Origin: Lentisphaeria bacterium
Lineage (GTDB): Bacteria > Verrucomicrobiota > Lentisphaeria > Victivallales > Victivallaceae
Reading direction: 5' to 3'
Assembly: GCA_017507125.1 (NCBI GenBank)
Contig: JAFWBQ010000047.1
Location: 1-49,285, forward strand
Length of the DNA stretch: 49,285 nt
Each line of letters opens with the position of its first letter. Positions within the stretch are counted from its first letter, which is position 1. Shown here piece after piece: positions 17,164 to 26,600 of the stretch. The position numbers and the translations under genes were made by a program. The notes under the pieces were generated by a model. The model made no database searches. It was given only the letters and a program-made list of their open reading frames with translations, and had not been told where the DNA came from.

Positions 17164-17192
17164 AATATAGCATAAGAAAGGAGACTTTGCAA
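17164..17192 (-). promoter_or_regulatory. Promoter of the UbiA-radical SAM operon
   Basis: Minus strand TTGCAA (17192-17187), 17-nt spacer, TATATT (17169-17164). Transcription would start near 17157, just before the first gene. It lies back to back with the plus-strand promoter of the glucuronoyl-esterase operon. Confidence 0.6.
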
Positions 17193-17236
17193 ATAGGAGA
17201 TAAAGAAAAGTTTTTGAAAAAAAATTTTTTTTCATC

Positions 17237-17264
17237 TTGCAGTTTGTATTATTGTGGATATATT
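17237..17264 (+). promoter_or_regulatory. Promoter of the CE15/toroid enzyme operon
   Basis: TTGCAG (17237-17242) and TATATT (17259-17264) with a 16-nt spacer. The start of transcription would be near 17271, giving a leader of about 34 nt to the ATG at 17305. Confidence 0.5.
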
Positions 17265-17304
17265 AAGACTGTGAAGAAAAAATTCTTAAAATAAGGTGAA
17301 AATC

Positions 17305-18627
17305 ATGTCAAACAATGGATCTTACTGCGATCTGCCCGCCGATGCCCCCAGAACTCCTGACCGCAACGAATTGTGTCTTGCCTGGGAACGGGGCGTAAAT
17401 CTCTGGGCTGAAGAAACATTCAGACGAATGAATCGTGACGAAAGCAAAGTGCGCTCCTACACTTTGCCGGAACTTCCCGACTCAAAGGAGGCGTGGGAAA
17501 AAGATCGTCCCCGGGTCCTCAAGGCTTTTGAAGAGTCTCTTTACGGTCCTCTTCCCCCTGCACCTGAAAAGATCGGGCTGGAGCTTCTCGCTGAAAACAA
17601 AGAGGCGCTCAAAGGTATCGCTCTGCGCCGGGAGTACCGGATCCACTGTTACAACAAGGGTCGGCACTTTGACTTTGATATGATGCTTTATGTGCCGAAA
17701 AATGCAACCGGACCTGTTCCTGTTTTTGAGATCCTCAATTTCAAAGGGAATCAGAGCGGATTTGATCCCGATATCCGTCCCACCCGCTCGGCGGACTACG
17801 GTCCCAGACGCTGGCACGGCGACTCATTGAGCACTCAGCCCCGGGCTGTGGGCGATGATTTTTACACCCTTGCCGTCACTCGCGGATACGGTGTGGCAAC
17901 GGCTGCTTACGGAGAGATTTTTCCCGATAATCTGGATGGTTTCAGAAAGAGTATATTCCGTCTCTTCTATGATGATTTGCGCCCCGACTGCGAAGTGGCT
18001 CTTGAAGAGCTTAAGCAGGGCAGAAAAAGAAACATGGGCGCCATCAGCGCCTGGGCATGGGGACTTTCACGCATGGCGGATGCCCTTGAACAAATTGACC
18101 TTGTTGACTCAACGAAACTTGCCGTCGCCGGACACAGCCGTCTGGGTAAGACCGCTTTGTGGGCGGGTGCCAATGATACGCGCTTCAAGCTGGTCATTTC
18201 CAACAACTCCGGCAACGCCGGTGCCGCTCTTGCGCGACGGAACTTCGGCGAGGATCTGATGGGACTCTGGATGGTCCGCAGCAACTGGTTCTGCGACAAC
18301 ATGGTGCGCTATGCGGGACTTGAAGATGAACTCCCCATCGACCAGCATCAGCTGCTGGCGCTTATGGCGCCCCGGGCTTTGTATGTGGCAAGTTCATCAA
18401 AAGATTTTGTTGCTGATTTCAAAGGCGAGTATCTTTCAGCTTACCACGCTTCAAAAATCTGGCGTCACTATGGCTTGGAGGGGGTGGACTCCCCTGAGCT
18501 CCCCCCTGAAAACACGCCGGTGGGGGGCATGGTCCACTATCATATCAAGACGGGGCCCCACTCCATGACTTTGTATGACTGGGAGCAGTATTGTAATTTT
18601 GCGGATGAAGTTTTCAGGAAGAAATGA
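17305..18627 (+). CDS. CE15-like glucuronoyl esterase, no signal peptide
   Basis: The 440-residue protein is an alpha/beta-hydrolase resembling carbohydrate esterase family 15, which cleaves esters of glucuronic acid in xylan or other uronate polymers. It has the nucleophile motif GHSRLGKTALWAG (family form G-x-S-R-x-G-K), a late catalytic histidine in TGPHSMT, and family-like MLYVPKNATGPVPVF and WAWGLSRM. ATG 17305 is chosen over GTG 17296 because AAGGTG at 17293-17298 is correctly spaced for it and overlaps the GTG. CE15 enzymes are usually secreted; this one has no signal peptide, suggesting action on imported oligosaccharides. It is the first gene of a three-gene operon with two alpha/alpha-toroid-like proteins. 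Confidence 0.75.
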   Translation: MSNNGSYCDLPADAPRTPDRNELCLAWERGVNLWAEETFRRMNRDESKVRSYTLPELPDSKEAWEKDRPRVLKAFEESLYGPLPPAPEKIGLELLAENKEALKGIALRREYRIHCYNKGRHFDFDMMLYVPKNATGPVPVFEILNFKGNQSGFDPDIRPTRSADYGPRRWHGDSLSTQPRAVGDDFYTLAVTRGYGVATAAYGEIFPDNLDGFRKSIFRLFYDDLRPDCEVALEELKQGRKRNMGAISAWAWGLSRMADALEQIDLVDSTKLAVAGHSRLGKTALWAGANDTRFKLVISNNSGNAGAALARRNFGEDLMGLWMVRSNWFCDNMVRYAGLEDELPIDQHQLLALMAPRALYVASSSKDFVADFKGEYLSAYHASKIWRHYGLEGVDSPELPPENTPVGGMVHYHIKTGPHSMTLYDWEQYCNFADEVFRKK

Positions 18628-18637
18628 GGTAAGAATA

Positions 18638-20737
18638 ATGATCTCCGAAAAAAGTTATCTGGAGCTGATGATCCCTTTTTATAATTTCATCAGAAAGCAG
18701 AGCCGTGAAAGCGATAACGGTTTTGCTTATTACGGCACCGGGGAGTCCGCCCACTGGGCGATCCAGAGCAATTATAATGTGGCAGGAGCCCTTGCCGTTC
18801 TTGCGGAAACCCCCTGGGATATTCCCCTTGACAAAGAGGAACTGCGTGAACTTGCCCTCAAGTTTTTCCGTTACAACCTTCATACCCATGTGACAGGCAG
18901 TGCAAAATGCACCAACAGACAGCAGTGGGGCGGCTCATGGATCACCGTGCTGGGACAGGAACGGATGGTGGCAGGTGAGCTTGCCCTTGAAAAGTATTTC
19001 TCCCCTGAGGATAAGGAACTCTACCGCAAACTGCGTACCTTTGAATCTCTCTGGATCCTTGACAACTTTGAAACTGTTGCCGGCATGGAGGCCGGATCAA
19101 AAAGAAACAAGCCTGAGTCCGATTTCTGGAACGGCAGTTATCTTTTCAGAACGGTCATGGATTACCCCGATATTGAACGCCGTGAGGAGCTGCTGGAAAA
19201 AAGTACCGCCTTGCTGCTCAATGCCATTTCTCATCCTCTGGATGCCGCCTCTGAAAAATTTTTCAACGGCAAACCTTTGCGGAAATGGAACGTGGGATTC
19301 AATTTTACCGCCAACTACTCTCTGGATCACCACGGTTACATGAATGTGGGATACAGCGTGGTGACACTTTCTCACGCCGCCTACCTTTACGCCTGGTGCA
19401 AGGCGCGCAATATAGAGTTCCCCGCCGCCGCCGCACTTCATGTAAAGGATCTCTGGAATACGGTCAAGAACTTCATTGCCCCCGACGGCAGATTGATCCG
19501 CATCGGCGGCGACACCCGCGCCCGCTACTGTTACTGTCAGATGTATCTGCTGCCGGTGCTGATCATGATGGCGGATCTTTACGGCGATAAAGATTGCCTC
19601 CTGCTTGAAAAAGGGATGCTTGGAGTCCTGAAAAAAGAGCAGCAGGGGAATCCAGACGGTTCATTTTTCGGCACCCGCCTCGAAACCATGAGTCACCAGA
19701 GCCGTTATTACTACACCCGCCTTGAGTCCGACCCCATAGCGGTGCTTGGCTTCGGCGCTGATTTCCGCCGCCGCTGCGGCGCTGTGGAACTCCCCTCTTC
19801 AAACGATCTTCTCAAATCTGTTGAGTGGAGCGATGATTTTCACTGTGCCGACATGGTGCGTACAGATAAAACCTTGCGTTCCATGGTGCGTAAAGGCGGC
19901 TCCGGCCCCATGGCGCTTGCTCTGCCTCTTTCTGACAGCAGTCTTGCCGAATGGGAGTCAAACGGATACAGCCAGATGCAGGGACAGAATATCGGCAGGG
20001 AAAATCTTGCCAATTTCCACCGTACTTTCCCCGGCGGATTTATCAACTCCGGCATGATCGGTGTTGTGGAGTGCTGGCCCTGGGGCGAGGGGGAAGCTCC
20101 CGCCACAGTTGCTTTGGGCCGTTCCGCCTGTGCGGCGCTGCCTGACGGAAAGAGCATGATCATTCTTGAGAAGACGCAGTGTATCAAGGAGTGCGCTTTC
20201 AACTCTCACCGCACCATCGGCTGGAAGATCCCTAACGATGTCCATAATGATTATGAACGCTCCTTTCAGTGGGAAAAAGGCAGTGCCAATCTGAAAAAGG
20301 GGTTTGCTCCTGAAGTCATTGATACCCGTTCACCCTGGATCACCGTTGAAGATCAGCTTTCTTTTGTGCTGGGGTATGGCGCGGATTCTTTCAAGATCCA
20401 CATCCCGGAACTGCCTATGGGCGCCATCAAGAGCTGCCAGTATATGACCTCCCTCTATATGAACGAGATCTGCGGCAGCGTTGAAAAGGATCTGAGCCGC
20501 CGTCACATGCCGGGAGAGATCCTGGCTGACACCGGTTATGCTCTTATGGCAGGCGTTTCCGCCGATGAGGTCCGGGGGTACAAACTTGAAAAAGTTGAAT
20601 GCGATGAAAAGCTCAGGGCAGTGAAATTCACCACGCCAGAGGGAATCTGGCTCTTTGCCGCCAACTTCAGCGATGAAACTCTTGTCTGGGAAAATGAAAC
20701 TCTGCCTGCCGGTGAATGTATCTTGAAAAAAATCTGA
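18638..20737 (+). CDS. Large alpha/alpha-toroid-like carbohydrate-active protein, family uncertain
   Basis: The 699-residue protein has the helix-rich, Trp/Tyr/His-rich look of (alpha/alpha)-toroid polysaccharide lyases or unsaturated glycosidases in its first 400 residues (FWNGSYLFRTVM, NYSLDHHGYMNVGY, GDTRARYCYCQMY), followed by a beta-sandwich-like C-terminal part, as in many lyases. The start at 18638 is chosen because GAGGT stands 7 nt upstream and the longer frame to 18575 overlaps the esterase gene out of frame. No signal peptide is present. It lies 10 nt after the esterase gene, which points to uronate-containing oligosaccharides. I cannot name the family or active residues with confidence; His and Tyr in the DHHGYMNVGY region are natural candidates. 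Confidence 0.6.
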   Translation: MISEKSYLELMIPFYNFIRKQSRESDNGFAYYGTGESAHWAIQSNYNVAGALAVLAETPWDIPLDKEELRELALKFFRYNLHTHVTGSAKCTNRQQWGGSWITVLGQERMVAGELALEKYFSPEDKELYRKLRTFESLWILDNFETVAGMEAGSKRNKPESDFWNGSYLFRTVMDYPDIERREELLEKSTALLLNAISHPLDAASEKFFNGKPLRKWNVGFNFTANYSLDHHGYMNVGYSVVTLSHAAYLYAWCKARNIEFPAAAALHVKDLWNTVKNFIAPDGRLIRIGGDTRARYCYCQMYLLPVLIMMADLYGDKDCLLLEKGMLGVLKKEQQGNPDGSFFGTRLETMSHQSRYYYTRLESDPIAVLGFGADFRRRCGAVELPSSNDLLKSVEWSDDFHCADMVRTDKTLRSMVRKGGSGPMALALPLSDSSLAEWESNGYSQMQGQNIGRENLANFHRTFPGGFINSGMIGVVECWPWGEGEAPATVALGRSACAALPDGKSMIILEKTQCIKECAFNSHRTIGWKIPNDVHNDYERSFQWEKGSANLKKGFAPEVIDTRSPWITVEDQLSFVLGYGADSFKIHIPELPMGAIKSCQYMTSLYMNEICGSVEKDLSRRHMPGEILADTGYALMAGVSADEVRGYKLEKVECDEKLRAVKFTTPEGIWLFAANFSDETLVWENETLPAGECILKKI

Positions 20738-20750
20738 AAGAGCAGAGTCT

Positions 20751-22577
20751 ATGAAGTGGTATGTATGCGGCGGGAAAGCAAAGTTCCGGAACTTTCTGAA
20801 AGAGCTGTGCGCTCCCGGAGATGAGTGGCAGACTTTTTCCTCCCTTGAGGAGCTGCCCCTTTGTTCCGGGGAGGAGCATTTCTATATTCTTCTTCCGGAG
20901 TACGAAAAAGGAGAAAAGATGATCTCCCCCCTGTCTACGCAGTGGATGGACAGGATCCGGGAAATGATTTCCGGCGGAACACGTTTTTATGTGGAAAATT
21001 ACTTTGCCCAGGATTATCTTCATGCAGAGCTTCTTCAAGCTCAGCTCATGGGCAGGGAAAGGTATTTTTTTCAGGAGTACATTGAATTTGAAGATACCAT
21101 ACTCCAGTCAAGAGACGGCTTTTTCTTTCCCGGATTCCGCAGAAGTGGAGTGACTGTCGGCAAGGTGAGCAACTGCATCGGGACCCACAGGATCTTCAGA
21201 GAGGGGAGTTACTCCTTTCCCTGTCTGATCCGGAGCCGTAATGGGAATATGCTTTCGGCCTTGACGGATCTTTCTGCCTTTGATCCTGCCTACCGCCGCC
21301 CATACGGAAAGTGGAAAAATGCTTTCGGTAAACTTTTTGCCCCCCTGACAGGAAAAAGTCAGGAGGAAATCGAAAACGCTTTTGAGAAACATTTTCCTGA
21401 TGTGCTTGAGAAGTTTGAAACGAATACTCCCCTTGAAGCGCTCCACCGCGCTCTTGAGTGGCACGAAAAATCCGGTCTCTTCTGTGCCGCTGACGGCAGA
21501 GAAGGGATGTTTGAAATGATCCAATCCAACAATTTACAGCTGCGGAAGAATCTGAGAACAGATGCCACATTGCTGACGGCGGCGCTTTATGTGACTGCAG
21601 GCAAAGTGTTCAAAGATGACCGCCTGACGGAAACGGGATGCAATCTTGCAGATTTTCTTTTCGACAGAAAGATTCAACGTCCTGACGGTTTTTTCAAGTG
21701 GCTGGATCACTCAAAAGCAGTCTGGGCATCTGACTGCGGAAGAGACGGACTTGCACTCTGGCAGCTTTACAAGATCACGAAAGATAAAAAATACAAACAA
21801 AGTGCCCTGCTTTTGGGGGACTCCTTTCTCAAATGGCTTGAAAAGGAAGGCGTCTGCTGCGGAACATTTACAGGCGATACCATGCCTGAAGATGTTCCGG
21901 TGACGGATAACCCTGTGTTCTACGGCGAAATGGCATCTTTTCTGCTGCAATTGGGGGAGGAAAAATATACTGCCGCCGCTTTGCGTGCCATTGACCGTAT
22001 CGGCGAAAAGTTTCCCGGAGTGACTCCTTTCGGATTTTCGGACAACTTCACCTTCAGCCGCTGGCTGCTGATGCTTTCTGCGGCGCACTATCACACAGAT
22101 GTTGATTTTTCTGAAAAAATCGCCCCTGTGCTTGACTTCTTCGCCTCCTTGCAGGAGCCTTGCGGCGGCTTGCGCGAAACACCCATCCGCCTTGAAAAAC
22201 ACCCTGAAGCAGGCATCGGCATCGGTGACGGATCAGACTCAATAGCTGATTTGCTTTACTGCAACAACTTTGTGTTGAATGCTCTTTCCATACTCAAGAC
22301 GCTGCCCTCTGAAAAACAAAAAGGCATTGACATGGAAAAGGTCATTTCCATGTATACCGCTTTGCGTGATTTCTGGCTTGATATACAAATCAAAAGCCCC
22401 GATCTGCGGCTCAACGGCGGCTGGATGCGGGGCTATGACATGATGATAAATGAGTACTACGGCTTGAATAAAGATCTTGACTGGGGAACTTACTGTATCA
22501 TGGCAGGCTGGGTTATGAGCTTTGTACCCATGATACTCCTCGGTGAAGTCTTCCCCGGTGAATCATTTTTTTACTGA
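20751..22577 (+). CDS. Six-hairpin (alpha/alpha) glycosidase-like protein with N-terminal extra domain
   Basis: The 608-residue protein appears to have a small N-terminal alpha/beta domain (about 1-130, MKWYVCGGKAKFRNFLKE) and a helical toroid-like part (about 225-600) with repeated Trp, Gly and Asp motifs (DGFFKWLDHSKAVWASDCGRDGLALWQLY, split over two helices). It starts 13 nt after the preceding gene with a weak GAG ribosome site, so it is read from the same message. There is no signal peptide. It may be a cytoplasmic hydrolase finishing oligosaccharides opened by the two upstream enzymes; GH88/GH105-type unsaturated glucuronyl hydrolases are possible relatives, but I cannot confirm this. 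Confidence 0.55.
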   Translation: MKWYVCGGKAKFRNFLKELCAPGDEWQTFSSLEELPLCSGEEHFYILLPEYEKGEKMISPLSTQWMDRIREMISGGTRFYVENYFAQDYLHAELLQAQLMGRERYFFQEYIEFEDTILQSRDGFFFPGFRRSGVTVGKVSNCIGTHRIFREGSYSFPCLIRSRNGNMLSALTDLSAFDPAYRRPYGKWKNAFGKLFAPLTGKSQEEIENAFEKHFPDVLEKFETNTPLEALHRALEWHEKSGLFCAADGREGMFEMIQSNNLQLRKNLRTDATLLTAALYVTAGKVFKDDRLTETGCNLADFLFDRKIQRPDGFFKWLDHSKAVWASDCGRDGLALWQLYKITKDKKYKQSALLLGDSFLKWLEKEGVCCGTFTGDTMPEDVPVTDNPVFYGEMASFLLQLGEEKYTAAALRAIDRIGEKFPGVTPFGFSDNFTFSRWLLMLSAAHYHTDVDFSEKIAPVLDFFASLQEPCGGLRETPIRLEKHPEAGIGIGDGSDSIADLLYCNNFVLNALSILKTLPSEKQKGIDMEKVISMYTALRDFWLDIQIKSPDLRLNGGWMRGYDMMINEYYGLNKDLDWGTYCIMAGWVMSFVPMILLGEVFPGESFFY

Positions 22578-22588
22578 TCTTCACAGTT

Positions 22589-23371
22589 TCAGAGCGTGTA
22601 ACCGCTGAGGCGGAGAAAGTTCTCTCTGAAGACCATCCGCAGCTGTGTGGGCGTCAGGTGTTCAAAAAGCACTGCCGCAACATACATACCGTTGCTGATC
22701 ACAGGGAAGTCGGTTCCGAAAAGAATACGCTCCGGGCCAAGCATTTCCACCCCCTTTTTGAGCATTCCCCAGCGGGTGAGTCCGCCGCCTGAGATGTCAA
22801 AGTGCAAATTGGGATACTTCAGGGCCAGTTCGTAGTTCTGCATGATGTCGGGGAATCCCGGATGAGCCACCAGAAGTTTGAGCCGGGGGAAATTTTTGAG
22901 GATATTTTCAATGTCCTCAAGGTTGGAAGGATGGACACTCAAGACCATGCCCAGATCCTGTGCCAGATCCATGACCTGAAGCAGTCCTCCCTCACAATAG
23001 TTTTTGTAGTTCATAACATAGCCTGCGATCTCACCGATCCAGCGGAACCCCATGTCGTAAAATCTCTGCACTTCTGCACAGGATTCTTCGGGGAAATTGG
23101 GGTGGACATTGACTCCGGGAAGAAACTGGTCAGGATAGGCTTGGTGCACTTCAAGCACTCTGGCATTACACTCTTTGATGACACTGAAATCACTTCCGTC
23201 ATTGCGGATATTGAAAGCTCCGCAGGAAAGGGTGATACCGGCACGGCGCTGTTCAGCAAAATATTCATCATAAGTTACCGGGACGGCAAAAGGAAAATTG
23301 CGGTGTTCCGCAAGATAAGGGTGCATGTGGGCATCAATGATACCGTAATCGGGAAAGTCAGGCAGATGCAT
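22589..23371 (-). CDS. Metal-dependent amidohydrolase (amidohydrolase 2 family)
   Basis: The 260-residue protein is a TIM-barrel amidohydrolase with the expected metal-site series: IDAHMHP near the N-terminus (two His), LSVHPS, VAHPGFPD and the late Asp in FGTDFPVIS. Family members hydrolyse or decarboxylate cyclic or aromatic carboxylates, and some process uronate or lactone intermediates. It converges on the toroid-like gene with only 11 nt between the stops and has its own promoter (23416-23444), so it is not part of that operon. The actual substrate is unknown. Confidence 0.75.
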   Translation of the reverse strand: MHLPDFPDYGIIDAHMHPYLAEHRNFPFAVPVTYDEYFAEQRRAGITLSCGAFNIRNDGSDFSVIKECNARVLEVHQAYPDQFLPGVNVHPNFPEESCAEVQRFYDMGFRWIGEIAGYVMNYKNYCEGGLLQVMDLAQDLGMVLSVHPSNLEDIENILKNFPRLKLLVAHPGFPDIMQNYELALKYPNLHFDISGGGLTRWGMLKKGVEMLGPERILFGTDFPVISNGMYVAAVLFEHLTPTQLRMVFRENFLRLSGYTL

Positions 23372-23415
23372 GGCTCAAAACTCCTTAAAGTGACATTCTG
23401 ATGTTCTGGCGGTGT

Positions 23416-23444
23416 AATATACATCAGTCCAGTCAAAATTTCAA
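23416..23444 (-). promoter_or_regulatory. Promoter of the amidohydrolase gene
   Basis: Minus strand TTGAAA (23444-23439), 17-nt spacer, TATATT (23421-23416). The predicted leader is about 38 nt. Confidence 0.6.
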
Positions 23445-23537
23445 TATGCCGCCGGAAAAAATATTTTGCAGCTGTTCTGTAATGGATGGCTTGTGAACGC
23501 ACCATCTTTCAAACAGAGAGAATATGGAAAAACGTTA

Positions 23538-23565
23538 TTGAAAATTTCTGAAATCGTGCTATATT
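23538..23565 (+). promoter_or_regulatory. Promoter of the kinase-FGE gene
   Basis: TTGAAA (23538-23543) and TATATT (23560-23565) with a 16-nt spacer, 42 nt before the first possible start of transcription-translation at 23614. It is divergent from the amidohydrolase promoter. Confidence 0.55.
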
Positions 23566-23613
23566 ATTAAAATAGTGAATTAATTTCAGGTATTTTCGTT
23601 GATCATCTGAACT

Positions 23614-26600
23614 ATGAACGACCAAAGAACACTTCCGCCACGGTGGGCGGCATCATCAAATTCCGGAGAGTTTGCAACTCTGTCCGGGGCACGAGGAGTG
23701 TATTCCGGTTCCGGGATCGGACCGGGAAGCGTTCTGCTCAACCGGTACAGAATACTTTCTGAGCTGGGGCAGGGCGGCATGGGGATCGTGTACAGATGCT
23801 TCGATGAAGTTGCCGGTATTGAAGTGGCACTCAAAGCTCTGCCGTCAGAGCTCAGCCGCAATTCTCTGGAAATGGAATATATCAGAGAAAATTTTCAGCT
23901 GGTCGCCAAACTTGTACATCAGAATATCGCAATCAACCGCATGCTTGAAAGAGATCCGGCAAGCGGGGACTGCTACCTCATAATGGAGTGCGTCGACGGC
24001 GAAGATTTGCGCCGTTGGATGAGACGGAAATTCCGCAATCAACCTTTGCCCATTGAAACCGTGCTGCATATCATTCGACAGGTCGCAGCGGCACTGGACT
24101 ATGCACATGAACAAAAAGTGATGCATCGTGATATCAAACCAGGCAACATTATGATCACGCCGGCCGGAACGATAAAGATCCTTGATTTCGGACTGGCGGC
24201 GCAGATCCGCTCCTCCATGAGCCGGGAGTCTATGGCTTACACCGGGATCTCCGGTACCGCTCCTTACATGGCGCCGGAACAGTGGCGGGGCAGGCCTCAG
24301 GGCGCTGCCGCCGATCAGTATGCTTTGGGAGTGATGACCTACGAACTTCTTGCCGGACATCTTCCTTTTGACAGCAGCGATACTGCTGTTCTGAAACGGG
24401 CGGTGCTTGATGAGAAAGCGGAACCTGTTCCGGGGATCTCAAAACGCGCTCAATTGGCAATAGACCGTGCCATGAGCAAGGCTCCGGGGGACAGGTTCGA
24501 TAAATGTGCCGACTTCGTGGCGGCTCTTGAACGGGGCAAAAGAAAGCCGAAAAGATGGGCCTGGGCAAAATGGCTTGCCGCCGGTGCCGCCGCGGTTTTG
24601 TTTATCGGCGCTGTTGCCGCCGGTGCCAATTGGTTCATCGGGAAGCGGCAGGAAGGAATACGCCAGGAAGAAAATGTACGCCGGCAGCGTGAACTGCGGA
24701 TCACAAGGGAAAAAGCTGAACGTGCAAAGCAGCAGAGCGCCCGGAGTCAGGAGTTGCAGCAGAAATGTAATGCACGGATCATGGCTTTGAAAGTTGTGGC
24801 AGATAAGATCCAGACATTCATGTATTCTTCCGGAGAGGCTTTCAAAAAGCATGGTGAGACGCTGCAAAGAAACTTTGAAGCAGCCAGCGAGGCGTATGAT
24901 GCCGCAATGTACACTGCAGTTTCAAAACATTTGGATGAGGCAGAAAAGGCCTCCGCATGGATCGCAGAAAATCTGCTGCCGGCGGAAAAAGCTGCCGGAC
25001 TTGCTTCCAAGGCGGAACAAGAGAAAACGCGTGCAGATGCCGTTGAAAGTTCCAAGCACGCCGCACTGACTTATAAAGAGGCGTCTGCCGCCCGGGAAAA
25101 AGCTCTGAAGGCCTTTGACGCCGGGGATTTCAATTCTGCGATCAATAATTTCAGGCAGGCTGTTGAGGGATATCAGAATGCGCTCCGTCAGGCGGGAGAA
25201 CAGGCGTGCAGAAATCTGATCGCGGAAGCTGAAGCTGCAAGAGACAAAAAACAATGGCAGAAATTGAAAGCGATTGCTGAAAAAATTTACCCTTTGAATA
25301 AAGAAAAAGCTCAATCTTTTCTGGCTCTTGCTCAGAGCAAGATGCATGTGCAGAATTTGTATGCCCGGGGCCGCGCTGCTGCGGACTCCGGAAAACTTGA
25401 ATTCGCCCTCCAGTGCCTTGAGGAGATCCGGAAAGTGAAAAAAGGCGATCCCGGGGTGGAGGTGCTTTACAAAGCAATTGTGGAAAGATCTATCGCCGAA
25501 AACAATCTGCTTCAGGAAAAACTGCAGAGTTTCAAAGATACTTTTGATGAGTCCGGATGCGACCGGGGGCAAACTTTCGGAAAAAAGATCGATACATTTA
25601 AAAACCGTTTTGCCGCTGGTGAGAAGAAAAAAGCAAAAGATCCCATCGGGGCCTTCCGGCTTTTCAAGGAAGCTGAAGCCGCAGCCGTATGGATAGAAAA
25701 GAGCATTCCTCTGCGTCTGAAGTCTGAACAACTTATAGAAAAAGTGGTCGCAAAACGCGAGGAGTCAGACAGATTTATGGCTTCTGATATCGCCGTTAAA
25801 GAGTATGAAGAGGCCTCTATCGCTTTTCGGCAGGGCGATAATGAGTACAATTCAGGAAACTTTCCGGCGGCTGTGGAAAAATTCAATATCGCTTTTGCCG
25901 GATTCGAAGCCGCATGGAACAAAGCTGTCAAAGTGTACGGAGATAAAGAGTTCGCATCAGCGCAAAGGGCCGTGGCTCAGAAAAACTGGGGCGTGCTGAA
26001 AAGCATCGCCACACGGCTCCGGGCAGTGAATGATGAAAGAGCGGAGTTCTTTCTGCAGTTGGCTGAAAATGGAAAGAATATTGAGAAATGGCTTTCTGAA
26101 GCAAAGGAGTGTGCCGATAACGGTGATGTAAAGAAGGCGGCGGAGCTTTTGGATAAAATACTTGAGGTAAAAAAGGATCATTATGAGGCTCTGGCTCTTA
26201 AAAAAGAGATCGAAAGAAAGCAGATGCGAGGAGTGAAAATCATTGTTTTTGACGGCAGCAGAGAAGTCGCCGCAGAGGTTCGTTTGGAAGGTGTTGAGCC
26301 CTTCACCTCAGGAAAGATTTTCAACGGTCTCCGGAAAAATCAGCGCTATCAGGGAAAAGTGAGTTATCAGGGCAAGGTCAGAACGATCGACTTTGTCTGT
26401 GCGTGGGAAGGTGTTTCAACAAGGAAATATTTTCTTGACCGTTTGGGAGTTGCCAGAAAGTTCCCTCTTCCCGGTGGAAATGTGCTGAAAATGCTCCGGA
26501 TCCCTGCCGGTTCCTTTTCGATGGGCAGCCCTCTGGAAGGAGAACCCGGACGCTCCAACATGGAGTCGCTCCGCAGTGTTGTATTGACCAGCGATTTCTG

